From Deltaproteobacteria bacterium (GTDB taxonomy: Bacteria; Desulfobacterota; Desulfobulbia; Desulfobulbales; BM004): a stretch of 16,802 nt of DNA. The translations under genes and the position numbers were made by a program. Below, piece after piece: positions 7,549 through 15,184 of the stretch (its first letter is position 1; every line of letters starts with the position of its first letter). The notes beneath the pieces are model-generated. The model had not been told where the DNA came from and did no database searches. It saw nothing but the letters and a program-made list of their open reading frames with translations. The stretch is taken from the NCBI GenBank assembly GCA_020346205.1, contig CP070776.1, positions 729,768-746,569 on the forward strand, written 5' to 3'.

Positions 7549-7783
7549 TATCAGGATCCACTCCCATTTTTCGCAAAACTTCATCAAAAAGCTTGAGGGA
7601 CTCTTTTCCTGCCTCAACATCTACCTTTTGAATTGCAAATCCGGCATGCACGAGGACATAATCACCTATTTCTGCCTCCTCGGGTAATAACATGAGGTTA
7701 ACCTCACGTCTGGCACCATATACTTCAATGGTTGCCAATAAGCCTTCCTTGCTGATAATTTTCGATGGTATTGCCACGCACAT
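7541..7783 (-). CDS. hypC: Hydrogenase maturation chaperone HypC
   Basis: HypC is the small chaperone that, with HypD, carries the Fe(CN)2CO unit to the hydrogenase large subunit. The 80-residue protein begins MCVAIPSKI, and C2 is the essential conserved cysteine exposed after Met removal. The GDYVLVHAGFAIQKVD block is typical of HypC/HupF. A ribosome binding site (GGTGA) lies 6 nt before the ATG. It is the first gene of the minus-strand group and is probably transcribed from the intergenic region at 7784-8178. Confidence 0.96.
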   Translation of the reverse strand: MCVAIPSKIISKEGLLATIEVYGARREVNLMLLPEEAEIGDYVLVHAGFAIQKVDVEAGKESLKLFDEVLRKMGVDPDNA

Positions 7784-7801
7784 TAAACTTCACCAATTTT
7801 T

Positions 7802-7807
7802 ATTATA
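7802..7807 (-). promoter_or_regulatory. Possible -10 element for hypC
   Basis: The minus strand reads TATAAT 18 bp before the hypC ATG, giving a short leader that would still include the GGTGA ribosome binding site. No good -35 hexamer lies at the proper distance, so an activator may be needed if this is real. Confidence 0.3.
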
Positions 7808-7841
7808 AAATGAGCCGCAAAAGTGAATACTTTAAATAAGT

Positions 7842-7860
7842 TATAGGCAACTTGCCTATA
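7842..7860. promoter_or_regulatory. 19-bp perfect inverted repeat, putative operator
   Basis: TATAGGCAA-C-TTGCCTATA is a perfect 9+1+9 palindrome located 59 bp before the hypC start. Its symmetry suits a dimeric DNA-binding regulator. The regulator is unidentified. Confidence 0.55.
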
Positions 7861-7958
7861 CCAAAACATGCAAATTGAATCTAACCCATTTATTTATTTA
7901 AAAAAACACTACTTCTATTTTGGCAGCTTCTCATATTATCACTGCTAAAAAATTGCAC

Positions 7959-7994
7959 AAAAGGCTCTGTACATATAGATTTATGTGCCCTTTT
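7959..7994. repeat. Imperfect inverted repeat / hairpin
   Basis: The outer arms AAAAGG/CCTTTT (7959-7964, 7989-7994) and inner arms GTACATA/TATGTGC (7969-7975, 7982-7988, one G-T pair) could form a hairpin with a 4-nt one-sided bulge. Its function is unknown; it could be part of a leader or an unrecognised terminator. Confidence 0.35.
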
Positions 7995-8028
7995 CAATTA
8001 TTTATAGTACTTATAAGTAACTCATATG

Positions 8029-8040
8029 ACTTGCGCAAGT
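8029..8040. promoter_or_regulatory. 12-bp palindrome, possible operator
   Basis: ACTTGCGCAAGT is a perfect palindrome. Allowing one mismatch it extends to 18 bp at 8026-8043. It lies about 140 bp before the pilR-like ATG and could be a regulator site. Confidence 0.4.
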
Positions 8041-8178
8041 TATTATTGTGCGTTGACATTCTCCGAGTCATATTGTAACCATTCACTGCGATTGCTGTCC
8101 AACTAACATGCTAATAATGAAGCCTTTAATCATTTTTTTGCTGTCCTCAAGATTGCTAGAAGTTTTTAGGAGATAAAA

Positions 8179-9558
8179 ATGCCGTCCATTCTCGTGGTTG
8201 ATGACGAACTGAGCATGCGAGAGTTTCTGAAAATTCTTCTTGAAAAAGAGGGTTATGAAGTAACCACTGCTTCAGAGGCAGCCAATGCCATTGATCTCGT
8301 CCAGAATCAGGACTTCGATCTTGTTCTCTCCGATATTAAAATGCCCGGTATGGGTGGCCTTTCTCTGCTCGAAAAAATCAAAGAAATAGACAATTCTCTC
8401 CCGGTTATCATGATAACCGCATATGCTTCACCGGAAAACGCTGTGGTTGCCATGAAAAGCGGCGCCTTTGACTATATCACAAAACCTTTCAAGGTTGATG
8501 AGATAATAAAAATAATCAAATCAGCCATTTCAGCTACAATTCCCACTAAATCTGGTGAAATAACAGCAGAAACAGATTCTTTTGAGGGCATAATAGGCAA
8601 AAGTCCTGAGATGCTGAAAATCTACAATCTTATATCTCGTATAGCACCCACTCCGGCAAGTATCCTTATTTATGGAGAATCAGGAACAGGAAAAGAACTT
8701 GTAGCCCAGGCAATACATAACCTGTCCAAGGTACAGCATAAACCCTTTGTGCCCATCACCTGCAGTGCCATTCCGGAAAGCCTTTTGGAAAGTGAACTTT
8801 TCGGCCATGTAAAAGGTGCTTTCACCGGCGCCATTACAAACAAGATGGGGCTTTTTGAACTTGCAGACGGCGGCAGCGTCTTTCTTGATGAGATTGGTGA
8901 ATTGACCCCTCTTATCCAGACCAAGCTTTTACGGGTTCTGCAGGAACGTGAATTAAAACGTGTTGGTGGCACTGACACTATCAAGGTAAACGTCAGGATT
9001 ATAGCTGCAACCAACAAGGATCTGGAGGAGGAGATAATAGCCGGCCGTTTCCGCGAGGACCTCTTTTACCGCTTAGCAGTTGTGCCTCTCCGTGTACCAG
9101 CTTTACGTGAAAGAAAAGGAGATGTGCCTCTGCTGGTTAATCATTTCCTGAAGAAATATTCTGATAAGATGGAAAAAGATGTTCAGGAAATTTCCTCATA
9201 TGCCATTAAAGTACTCATGGAATATGATTATCCCGGTAATGTACGGGAACTAGAAAATATCATAGAGCGTGGGGTTGCCTTGGAAGCATCAAATATAATT
9301 CTTCCTGAAAGTCTTACCCTTTCAAGCTACAAAAGAGAAGGTACATCTGTAGAAAAACCTGTAGATTCATTTATTGCCGTTGGATCTGAAGAGGAATTAT
9401 ACAATAAGGGACTTGATGAAATAATGGCCTCATTGGAAAAAGAGATGATTGAACATGCCCTTGCTAAAACAGATAATTCAAAGATACGTGCTGCCGAACT
9501 CTTAAAAATAAGTTTCCGGTCGCTGCGTTATAAAATTCAAAAGTATGAAATTAAGTAA
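8179..9558 (+). CDS. pilR: NtrC-family sigma-54-dependent response regulator, PilR-like
   Basis: The protein has 459 residues. The receiver domain (1-120) has acidic residues D8/D9, phospho-acceptor D52 and K102. The AAA+ domain (about 137-370) has Walker A GESGTGKE (166-173), the GAFTGA loop that contacts sigma-54 (213-218), and Walker B VFLDEIG (234-240). The C-terminal Fis-type helix-turn-helix spans about 420-458. Such proteins are phosphorylated by a sensor kinase and then remodel sigma-54 polymerase at -24/-12 promoters. The PilR assignment rests on the adjacent PilS-like kinase; PilR normally controls type IV pilin expression. No pilus genes are in the window, so the targets are uncertain. 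An AGGAG ribosome binding site lies 6 nt before the ATG. The kinase gene follows after 29 bp. Confidence 0.92.
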   Translation: MPSILVVDDELSMREFLKILLEKEGYEVTTASEAANAIDLVQNQDFDLVLSDIKMPGMGGLSLLEKIKEIDNSLPVIMITAYASPENAVVAMKSGAFDYITKPFKVDEIIKIIKSAISATIPTKSGEITAETDSFEGIIGKSPEMLKIYNLISRIAPTPASILIYGESGTGKELVAQAIHNLSKVQHKPFVPITCSAIPESLLESELFGHVKGAFTGAITNKMGLFELADGGSVFLDEIGELTPLIQTKLLRVLQERELKRVGGTDTIKVNVRIIAATNKDLEEEIIAGRFREDLFYRLAVVPLRVPALRERKGDVPLLVNHFLKKYSDKMEKDVQEISSYAIKVLMEYDYPGNVRELENIIERGVALEASNIILPESLTLSSYKREGTSVEKPVDSFIAVGSEEELYNKGLDEIMASLEKEMIEHALAKTDNSKIRAAELLKISFRSLRYKIQKYEIK

Positions 9559-9587
9559 AATCTTTTACATTAAAAGGTATTCCACAC

Positions 9588-11252
9588 GTGTTTAATTCTT
9601 TTCTTGCTCAACCGGTTGAAAATAAAGCTGCAGCAGAGCTGTTCAGAAAACAGCTGCAATGGATGCTTTTCTTACGTGTTGTTTTTTTAACACTTCTTCT
9701 AGGAATCAATCTTCTCCTGCAGTCAGCTGAAAAGCATGTTATCACCCCACCCTACCAATACGTTGCCGCTTTTATTGCCGGCGTATATATCTATACAATC
9801 TGTTCAGCGCTGATCCTGAAATTTATAAAGCGTTATTCCACATTTGCCTATATCCAGTTGCTTATTGATGTACTTCTCATCACCATACTTATTTATTTCA
9901 GTGGTGGGAGTCAGTCAATTTTTACCATCCTTTATTTTTTCCCGATCATCGCAGGAAGTTTTATACTCTTCCGCAGGGGCGGCCTGGCAATTGCAGCAGC
10001 AAGTACCATAGCTTACGGGATTATCCTGACTCTTGAATACTTAGGGTATCATCCGGCCTTCTTTGTAGATTTCTGGTACAGGCCACTTCAAGACATCCGT
10101 TCAGCTATGAATTTCTTTTCTATTCATGGCCTTACCTTTTTTATCACCGCTATATTAAGTGCTCTGCTTTCGGAAAGATTACGCCGTACGGAAAAAGCGC
10201 TTATTACTACTACACTGAAATATGATCAGCTTGCAGTTCTGTATAAAAAGATTTTTGATGATATTCCGTCCGGAGTCGTCACTGTCATCAATCAAGAAAA
10301 TATCATTTCATTTAATCCTGCTGCTGAAAAAATTACCGGTTTTACCTCAGATGATGTCGTTGGTCTGGACATCAAAAAGGCTTTTCCCAACCTCAAACTT
10401 GATGCTGATATGAATTTTAGATCGGAAGTTCAGCTCACACGTAAAGACAGGGTGAATATTCCCATTGGCTACTCTTTTGCTAAACTGAACATGCCCGGTA
10501 CTGAAGATAAGTACGAAGTTATAACCCTCCAGGATCTTAGTGAAACCAAACAAATGGAAAAACAGATCCTGCAGGCAGAGAAGATGGCAACCATAGGAGA
10601 AATGGCAGCCGGTATTGCCCATGAATTGCGCAATCCACTTGCGGCAATATCCGGTGCAGCTGAGGTACTTGATGCAAGCGGCGATATCAAATCCCATAAT
10701 CAGGGACTGATGAATATAATCACCAGGGAATGCAACAGATTGCAGAACTCAATTACCGATTTTCTTTCTTTTTCAAAACCATTCGATCCAGAAAAGGAGT
10801 GGGTCTCCCTGCGGCCCCTTTTTGACGAGATCATTCAGATTCTGCAGCATGCGCAGGACTGGCCGGAAAAATGCAGGTCAGTGATCGATATACCTGAAAA
10901 AATGGACTGCTGGGCTGATCCTCTGCAGGTCAGGAAAATGCTTCTCAATATTATGCACAACAGTTGCATAGCTCTGAAAAACATGGAAGGGGAAATCCGG
11001 GTCATTGCTCAGGAGGCAGAAGATGATGCAGGAACTGAAAGTACGGTTTTTACTATAATAGATACAGGACGAGGTATCCCTGACCTTATCATCGACAAGA
11101 TATATGAACCATTTTTCACAACAAGGGAGAATGGAACCGGCCTGGGTCTTTCCATAGCAAAACAGATTGCCACTTCCCATGGTGGAGGTATAACTATCAG
11201 CAGCACTGAGGACAAAGGAACTACTGCAGAGGTGTGGCTGCCTCTGCCCTGA
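9588..11252 (+). CDS. pilS: PilS-like sensor histidine kinase
   Basis: This 554-residue membrane kinase has about six transmembrane helices in residues 27-195, including the YIQLLIDVLLITILIYFSGG and LYFFPIIAGSFILFRRGGL segments characteristic of PilS. A PAS domain follows (about 218-320, with VVTVINQENIISFNPAAEKITGF). HisKA has its phospho-His in AGIAHELRNP (H345). The HATPase domain shows the N box (N454, N458), DTGRGI (from D492) and GTGLGLSIA (516-524). It presumably phosphorylates the adjacent PilR-like regulator. The start is GTG at 9588, supported by an AAGGT sequence 9 nt upstream; the next Met is residue 26 at the edge of the first helix. The stop codon TGA is immediately followed by the stop codon of the convergent murA gene. 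Confidence 0.91.
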   Translation: MFNSFLAQPVENKAAAELFRKQLQWMLFLRVVFLTLLLGINLLLQSAEKHVITPPYQYVAAFIAGVYIYTICSALILKFIKRYSTFAYIQLLIDVLLITILIYFSGGSQSIFTILYFFPIIAGSFILFRRGGLAIAAASTIAYGIILTLEYLGYHPAFFVDFWYRPLQDIRSAMNFFSIHGLTFFITAILSALLSERLRRTEKALITTTLKYDQLAVLYKKIFDDIPSGVVTVINQENIISFNPAAEKITGFTSDDVVGLDIKKAFPNLKLDADMNFRSEVQLTRKDRVNIPIGYSFAKLNMPGTEDKYEVITLQDLSETKQMEKQILQAEKMATIGEMAAGIAHELRNPLAAISGAAEVLDASGDIKSHNQGLMNIITRECNRLQNSITDFLSFSKPFDPEKEWVSLRPLFDEIIQILQHAQDWPEKCRSVIDIPEKMDCWADPLQVRKMLLNIMHNSCIALKNMEGEIRVIAQEAEDDAGTESTVFTIIDTGRGIPDLIIDKIYEPFFTTRENGTGLGLSIAKQIATSHGGGITISSTEDKGTTAEVWLPLP

Positions 11253-12509
11253 TCATTCTTTTTCCTTACTCACCCTGGCTCCAAGGGCTTGAAGTTTTCC
11301 AACCATATCCTCATAACCCCTCTCAAGGTGATATATTCTGGAGATTTCCGTAATCCCCTGTGCTGCGAGACCTGCCACAACCAGTGAGGCACTGGCCCTA
11401 AGATCTGTGGCCATTACTTGAGCGCCTTTAAGCTGATCAACACCCTTTACAATAGCACTGTTGCCATTGATTTTTATCTCTGCCCCCATTCGCTTTAATT
11501 CAGCCACATGCATGAATCTGTTTTCAAATATAGTCTCGGTAATGACACTTAAACCTGATGATAAAGACATCAAAGCCATGAGCTGGGCTTGTAGATCGGT
11601 AGGAAATCCTGGGTAGGGCTGGGTTTTTATATCAATACTTTGTACTTTCGAGGGCCGTGCGACAAAAATAGAATCTTGTGATTCTTTGATAATAAGACCG
11701 GCAGCCTTTAGTTTCTCTGTCAGAGCCGGTAGATGTGCCGGATTGCAATTGGTTAGATTAGCCTCGCCACCGGCTGTTCCAACTGCAATAAGATAGGTAC
11801 CGGTTTCAATTCGGTCAGGGATCGTGGAAATTTCAGCCGGCGTTAAATTCTTAATCCCATGAATAGTCAACCGGTCAGTGTCTCTACCGTCAATTCTTGC
11901 CCCCATGGAAATCAGCATATCAACCAGATTGGTCACTTCAGGTTCCCTGGCAGCATTTTTTATCACTGTCTCCCCTTTTGCCAAGACTGCAGCCATGAGG
12001 ATATTTTCAGTTCCGGTTACCGATGGAACATCAAAATAGACGGTGCCACCGGTAAGGTGCTTTTCCACAGAAGCAGTGACATACCCATCTTCCAAGTCAA
12101 GAGTTGCTCCCATGATCTTCAAGCCCTGCAAGTGGAAATCTATGGGACGGGCCCCTATGGCACAACCACCTGGTAATGAAACCCTTGCCTTTCCCATACG
12201 GGCCAGCAACGGTCCCAGAACGAGGATTGAAGCACGCATAGTTTTTACCAGCTCATAAGATGCTTCAAAACTGTTGAGGGAATCCGTCTTTACCATTAGT
12301 GTGCTGCCTTCCCTTTTCCATTCTGCACCAAGGGTTTCGAGCAGTGCCAGAATGGTCCTGGTATCCCGCAGGTCAGGCACATTATGTATCACATGCCAAC
12401 CTGGTGCCAGCAGGGTAGCTGCAATCAAAGGCAGGGCAGCATTTTTTGCTCCGCTGATGCGGATCTCTCCTTGAAGCTTACGCGCTCCATCTATGACCAA
12501 TTTGTCCAT
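11253..12509 (-). CDS. murA: UDP-N-acetylglucosamine 1-carboxyvinyltransferase MurA
   Basis: MurA transfers enolpyruvate from phosphoenolpyruvate to UDP-GlcNAc, the first committed step of peptidoglycan synthesis, in the cytoplasm. The 418-residue protein has the expected length and the catalytic loop [16 protein letters not shown] with C116, which is also the residue alkylated by fosfomycin, so the fosfomycin-sensitive Cys form is present. Other family blocks are the N-terminal [48 protein letters not shown] and the C-terminal [13 protein letters not shown]. It lies 54 bp downstream of prmC in the same direction. No clear Shine-Dalgarno sequence precedes the ATG. It ends back-to-back with pilS, leaving no intergenic base. 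Confidence 0.97.
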   Translation of the reverse strand: MDKLVIDGARKLQGEIRISGAKNAALPLIAATLLAPGWHVIHNVPDLRDTRTILALLETLGAEWKREGSTLMVKTDSLNSFEASYELVKTMRASILVLGPLLARMGKARVSLPGGCAIGARPIDFHLQGLKIMGATLDLEDGYVTASVEKHLTGGTVYFDVPSVTGTENILMAAVLAKGETVIKNAAREPEVTNLVDMLISMGARIDGRDTDRLTIHGIKNLTPAEISTIPDRIETGTYLIAVGTAGGEANLTNCNPAHLPALTEKLKAAGLIIKESQDSIFVARPSKVQSIDIKTQPYPGFPTDLQAQLMALMSLSSGLSVITETIFENRFMHVAELKRMGAEIKINGNSAIVKGVDQLKGAQVMATDLRASASLVVAGLAAQGITEISRIYHLERGYEDMVGKLQALGARVSKEKE

Positions 12510-12528
12510 AATTTTATTTACTATTGCT

Positions 12529-12553
12529 ACAGATACATATTATAGGCATCTGT
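12529..12553 (-). promoter_or_regulatory. Possible murA promoter region with small inverted repeat
   Basis: The 54-bp gap before murA contains TATAAT on the minus strand (12539-12544), 29 bp before the ATG, flanked by a perfect 6-bp inverted repeat ACAGAT/ATCTGT (arms 12548-12553 and 12529-12534). The -35 position is poor, so this is only a candidate. Confidence 0.3.
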
Positions 12554-12563
12554 GTTTTGTTAA

Positions 12564-13481
12564 TTAATTTTTTGTTATTGCAGACTTGTTTTGTTTTTTC
12601 CTGGCCCTTAAAACTCTTGGCAATCCCGCATAATCATAAAGAATTTCACAGCTGCTATAAACAGCATTTCTATTAAATATGCTAGAAACTTCTTTTTCCT
12701 GGTCTGCACCAATCTCCATAAAAAACCAGCCGCCGGGTTTGAGCATTTTTTCCAGTTCTACTGCAATTATTCTTATCTCCTGGATACCCCGCTCTCCACC
12801 ATCAAGTGCCAATTGCGGTTCGAAGTCCACCACCTCAGGCTGTAGATTAGAGGTATTTCTCCCGGGAGGTTTTGCAAGAACCTCTCTGGCAACATAAGGG
12901 GGATTGGAAATCACAACATCAAAATCGGCCTTTGCCATTATTCCCCCGAACCAGTCACAATTGATAAAGTCTATCCTTTCCTCAACTTTATGCTTTTTAG
13001 CATTATGGTTTGCAACTTTCAATGCATTGAGTGAATAGTCTATAGCTGTTACTTTTGCCGTTAAAAGTTCCAGTGCCAATACAATACCTATCACCCCGCT
13101 TCCAGTACCCAAATCAAGGATCTTGACTTTCTTTTTAGAGTCTCCTTCCATGCCTTTAAGGACAGCAAGAGCTTTTTCAAGCAGAAATTCTGTTTCAGGC
13201 CTGGGGATGAGCACATCTTTTGTTACTTTAAAGGGCAATGACCAGAATTCTTTTTCTCCAATTATGTAAGCCAGCGGTTCCCGGTTTAACCGCCTGGATA
13301 TTTTTTTTTCAAAATCTTCAAGTTGCTTTTTATCTAAAACCTTTTCTTCTTTGAGAAGAACTTCTGTTCTCTCCATTTTAAGCACATGGGAAAGCAGTAA
13401 TGAGGTTTCCAGCTCAGGTTCAGGAATTCCAACCTGCTTTAAACGCTGAACCCCGTTTGCGAAAACTATTTTGATCTGCAC
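12564..13481 (-). CDS. prmC: Release factor glutamine methyltransferase PrmC (HemK)
   Basis: PrmC methylates the Gln of the GGQ motif in peptide chain release factors, using S-adenosylmethionine. The 305-residue protein has the N-terminal helical domain (about 1-85), the LIPRPETE segment (91-98), SAM-binding motif I ILDLGTGSG (121-129), and the catalytic NPPY motif (193-196) that holds the target glutamine. The start is GTG at 13481, which aligns with the usual N-terminus of the family; no good Shine-Dalgarno sequence was seen. Its substrate gene prfA lies 96 bp upstream in the same direction, the classic prfA-prmC order. The C-terminus is basic (RARKKQNKSAITKN). Confidence 0.96.
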   Translation of the reverse strand: MQIKIVFANGVQRLKQVGIPEPELETSLLLSHVLKMERTEVLLKEEKVLDKKQLEDFEKKISRRLNREPLAYIIGEKEFWSLPFKVTKDVLIPRPETEFLLEKALAVLKGMEGDSKKKVKILDLGTGSGVIGIVLALELLTAKVTAIDYSLNALKVANHNAKKHKVEERIDFINCDWFGGIMAKADFDVVISNPPYVAREVLAKPPGRNTSNLQPEVVDFEPQLALDGGERGIQEIRIIAVELEKMLKPGGWFFMEIGADQEKEVSSIFNRNAVYSSCEILYDYAGLPRVLRARKKQNKSAITKN

Positions 13482-13502
13482 AGATTTTATGCCGGTGCCA
13501 AG

Positions 13503-13508
13503 ATTATA
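13503..13508 (-). promoter_or_regulatory. Possible -10 element before prmC
   Basis: The minus strand of the 96-bp gap between prfA and prmC contains TATAAT 21 bp before the GTG start. The -35 hexamer is poor. It suggests, weakly, that prmC has its own promoter in addition to read-through from prfA. Confidence 0.28.
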
Positions 13509-13577
13509 GGATAGTTTTTGGAAAACTTGAGGACTGCCCTTATTACCTGTGAATTGGAGCAGATGCCTAAAACAAAA

Positions 13578-14645
13578 TTATTGCACTTTTTTGAGGGCTT
13601 CAGCCTGATAATGGACAATAAGCGGGTTAATAATCTCTTCTATCTTACCCAGCATTATGGCCTCAAGCTTGTATAGTGTCAGGTTTATACGATGGTCAGT
13701 CACTCTTCCCTGGGGATAGTTATAGGTACGAATGCGTTCACTGCGGTCCCCGGTACCTACCTGGCTTTTGCGGTTTTCAGAAATCTTGTCATGCTGATCC
13801 TGCTCCATCTTGTCAAGAAGGCGGGCCCGCAATACTTTTAAGGCCTTGGCTTTGTTCTTGTGCTGTGACTTCTCATCCTGGCAGGAAACAACAAGTCCTG
13901 TGGGCATGTGAGTAATCCGAATGGCGGATTCGGTCTTATTCACACTCTGTCCGCCCGGGCCGGAAGAACGGAAAACATCTATACGCAGCTCATTTGGATC
14001 GATATCCACTTCTACATCTTCTGCCTCGGGCAGTACAGCTACTGTGACAGCTGATGTGTGAATTCTACCCTGTGCCTCAGTTTCCGGTACTCTCTGGACC
14101 CTGTGCACTCCGCTCTCATATTTTAATTTGCTGTATACCTTTTCACCGCTAATAAGGGCGATAATTTCCTTAAATCCGCCAATACCGATCGGGCTGCTGC
14201 TCATTATCTCAACTTTCCACCCCACTTCGTCCGCATAGCGGCTGTACATCTTGAACAGGTCACCAACGAATAGTGCTGCCTCATCCCCACCTGTGCCAGC
14301 CCTTATTTCAAGGAGAATATTCTTTTCATCATTCGGGTCTTTTGGCAACAACAGGAGTTTTATATCATTTTCAATTTCAACGGACTCTTCCTTGAGTTCT
14401 TCAATCTCACTTTTGACCATTTCCAGCAATTCAGGATCTTCCTCTTCCTGCAGCATCACTTTGCTTTCTGCCAATTCATCATTAACCTTCTGGTATCTAC
14501 CGCAGAGAGCCGCCAATTTAGTAACCTGCGCATGCTCCTGCGCAACTTTCTTATACTCACGCTGATTTGCAATAAGGGAAGAGTCTGAAAGTTTATTTTC
14601 AAGATTTGTGAGTTTGATCTCTAGTTCATCAAGTTTAGGAAACAT
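13578..14645 (-). CDS. prfA: Peptide chain release factor 1 (RF1)
   Basis: RF1 recognises UAA and UAG stop codons and triggers peptide release on the ribosome. The 355-residue protein has the codon-recognition tripeptide of the PxT type as PET (187-189, in [16 protein letters not shown]). The catalytic GGQ motif is at 231-233 ([20 protein letters not shown]), with Q233 the target of PrmC. The N-terminal region is a long acidic coiled-coil domain. The PxT motif separates it from RF2, which carries SPF. The ATG has only a weak purine-rich upstream sequence. A strong terminator between rpmE and this gene suggests prfA starts its own transcript. Three genes in the window end in TAG (pdxJ, phoH, rpmE), so RF1 is needed. 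Confidence 0.97.
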   Translation of the reverse strand: MFPKLDELEIKLTNLENKLSDSSLIANQREYKKVAQEHAQVTKLAALCGRYQKVNDELAESKVMLQEEEDPELLEMVKSEIEELKEESVEIENDIKLLLLPKDPNDEKNILLEIRAGTGGDEAALFVGDLFKMYSRYADEVGWKVEIMSSSPIGIGGFKEIIALISGEKVYSKLKYESGVHRVQRVPETEAQGRIHTSAVTVAVLPEAEDVEVDIDPNELRIDVFRSSGPGGQSVNKTESAIRITHMPTGLVVSCQDEKSQHKNKAKALKVLRARLLDKMEQDQHDKISENRKSQVGTGDRSERIRTYNYPQGRVTDHRINLTLYKLEAIMLGKIEEIINPLIVHYQAEALKKVQ

Positions 14646-14705
14646 TACTTTTTCAACAGTTATATTTTTTTAGATACCGATAATAACTTATCCTATACAA
14701 CAAAC

Positions 14706-14743
14706 GAAAACAGGGGACACTCCGGCATCGGAGGTCCCCTGTT
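14706..14743 (-). terminator. Intrinsic terminator after rpmE
   Basis: On the minus strand a GC-rich 9-bp stem ACAGGGGAC/GTCCCCTGT is continued by CTCCG/CGGAG around the tetraloop ATGC, with a single bulged T. TTTTCGTTT follows. It lies about 19 bp after the rpmE stop codon and separates rpmE from prfA. Confidence 0.85.
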
Positions 14744-14761
14744 ATAAAACTGTCGAATAAG

Positions 14762-14986
14762 CTAATCAGTTGTAGAGTCTTTTTTCATATGATCAGCATA
14801 CTTTTTCATGAATTTCTCAACTCTACCAGCGGAGTCAACTAGTTTCTGTTTGCCTGTAAAAAAGGGATGGCAGGCAGAACAAATCTCAACATTCATTTCA
14901 GTACTAACTGATCCAAGTTCTATTTCATTGCCACAGGCACATTGTGCTTTAATTTTATGGTATTCCGGATGAATATCTTTTTTCAT
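14762..14986 (-). CDS. rpmE: 50S ribosomal protein L31, zinc-binding type
   Basis: The protein is 74 residues, starting [20 protein letters not shown]. Four cysteines (C16, C18, C36, C39) form the zinc site of the C+ form of L31. The [20 protein letters not shown] block is diagnostic. The start at 14986 was chosen over an ATG at 15028 because it is preceded by a strong GGAGG ribosome binding site 5 nt upstream and matches the conserved N-terminus. It lies downstream of rho in the same direction, a common rho-rpmE arrangement, and is followed by its own terminator. Confidence 0.97.
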   Translation of the reverse strand: MKKDIHPEYHKIKAQCACGNEIELGSVSTEMNVEICSACHPFFTGKQKLVDSAGRVEKFMKKYADHMKKDSTTD

Positions 14987-15134
14987 TTTTTCCTCCAAAA
15001 GGTGACCTGCAGTATAATGCAGCACCATATATTAAATAGTATCTCGGCTTAAATTATCTAGACAATCGGCCAAATGAAAACGGCAAATTATATATTATTA
15101 AATTTTAATTGCAAGCTGTATTAAAAGAAATCAC

Positions 15135-15184
15135 AAATAGCAGGATCATATGGTTTAGTTAGCCAAGTAACTATCCTGCTATTT
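15135..15184 (-). terminator. Long hairpin at the 3' end of rho
   Basis: A perfect 12-bp inverted repeat, ATCCTGCTATTT (15173-15184) with AAATAGCAGGAT (15135-15146), surrounds a 26-nt interior that contains a second repeat TAGTTA/TAACTA (15156-15161, 15168-15173). One arm overlaps the rho stop codon. A T-rich stretch follows on the minus strand. It is probably a terminator or 3'-end stabiliser for rho mRNA. Confidence 0.55.

Larger units (their letters stand above)
7784..8178. other. Divergent intergenic region between hypC and pilR-like gene
   Basis: This 395-bp region is AT-rich and contains no credible gene. It holds the promoters for the minus-strand hypC group and the plus-strand two-component pair. 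It also contains a 19-bp perfect inverted repeat (7842-7860), a 12-bp perfect palindrome (8029-8040) and a larger imperfect hairpin (7959-7994). No matching sigma-54 -24/-12 element was found. Confidence 0.6.

Noticed and set aside
7549..7620. N-terminal extension of HypA from ATG 7620
   Set aside because: The conserved MHE start is at 7548, and the extra residues lie over hypC in another frame.
7921..7936. TGGCAG as a sigma-54 -24 element
   Set aside because: There is no GC at the required 12-bp spacing.
8053..8081. TTGACA as a -35 element for the pilR-like gene
   Set aside because: The expected -10 positions read TAACCA or similar, too poor to support a promoter.
14987..15028. N-terminal extension of L31 from ATG 15028
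   Set aside because: The strong GGAGG site points to the ATG at 14986, which gives the conserved MKKDIHP start.
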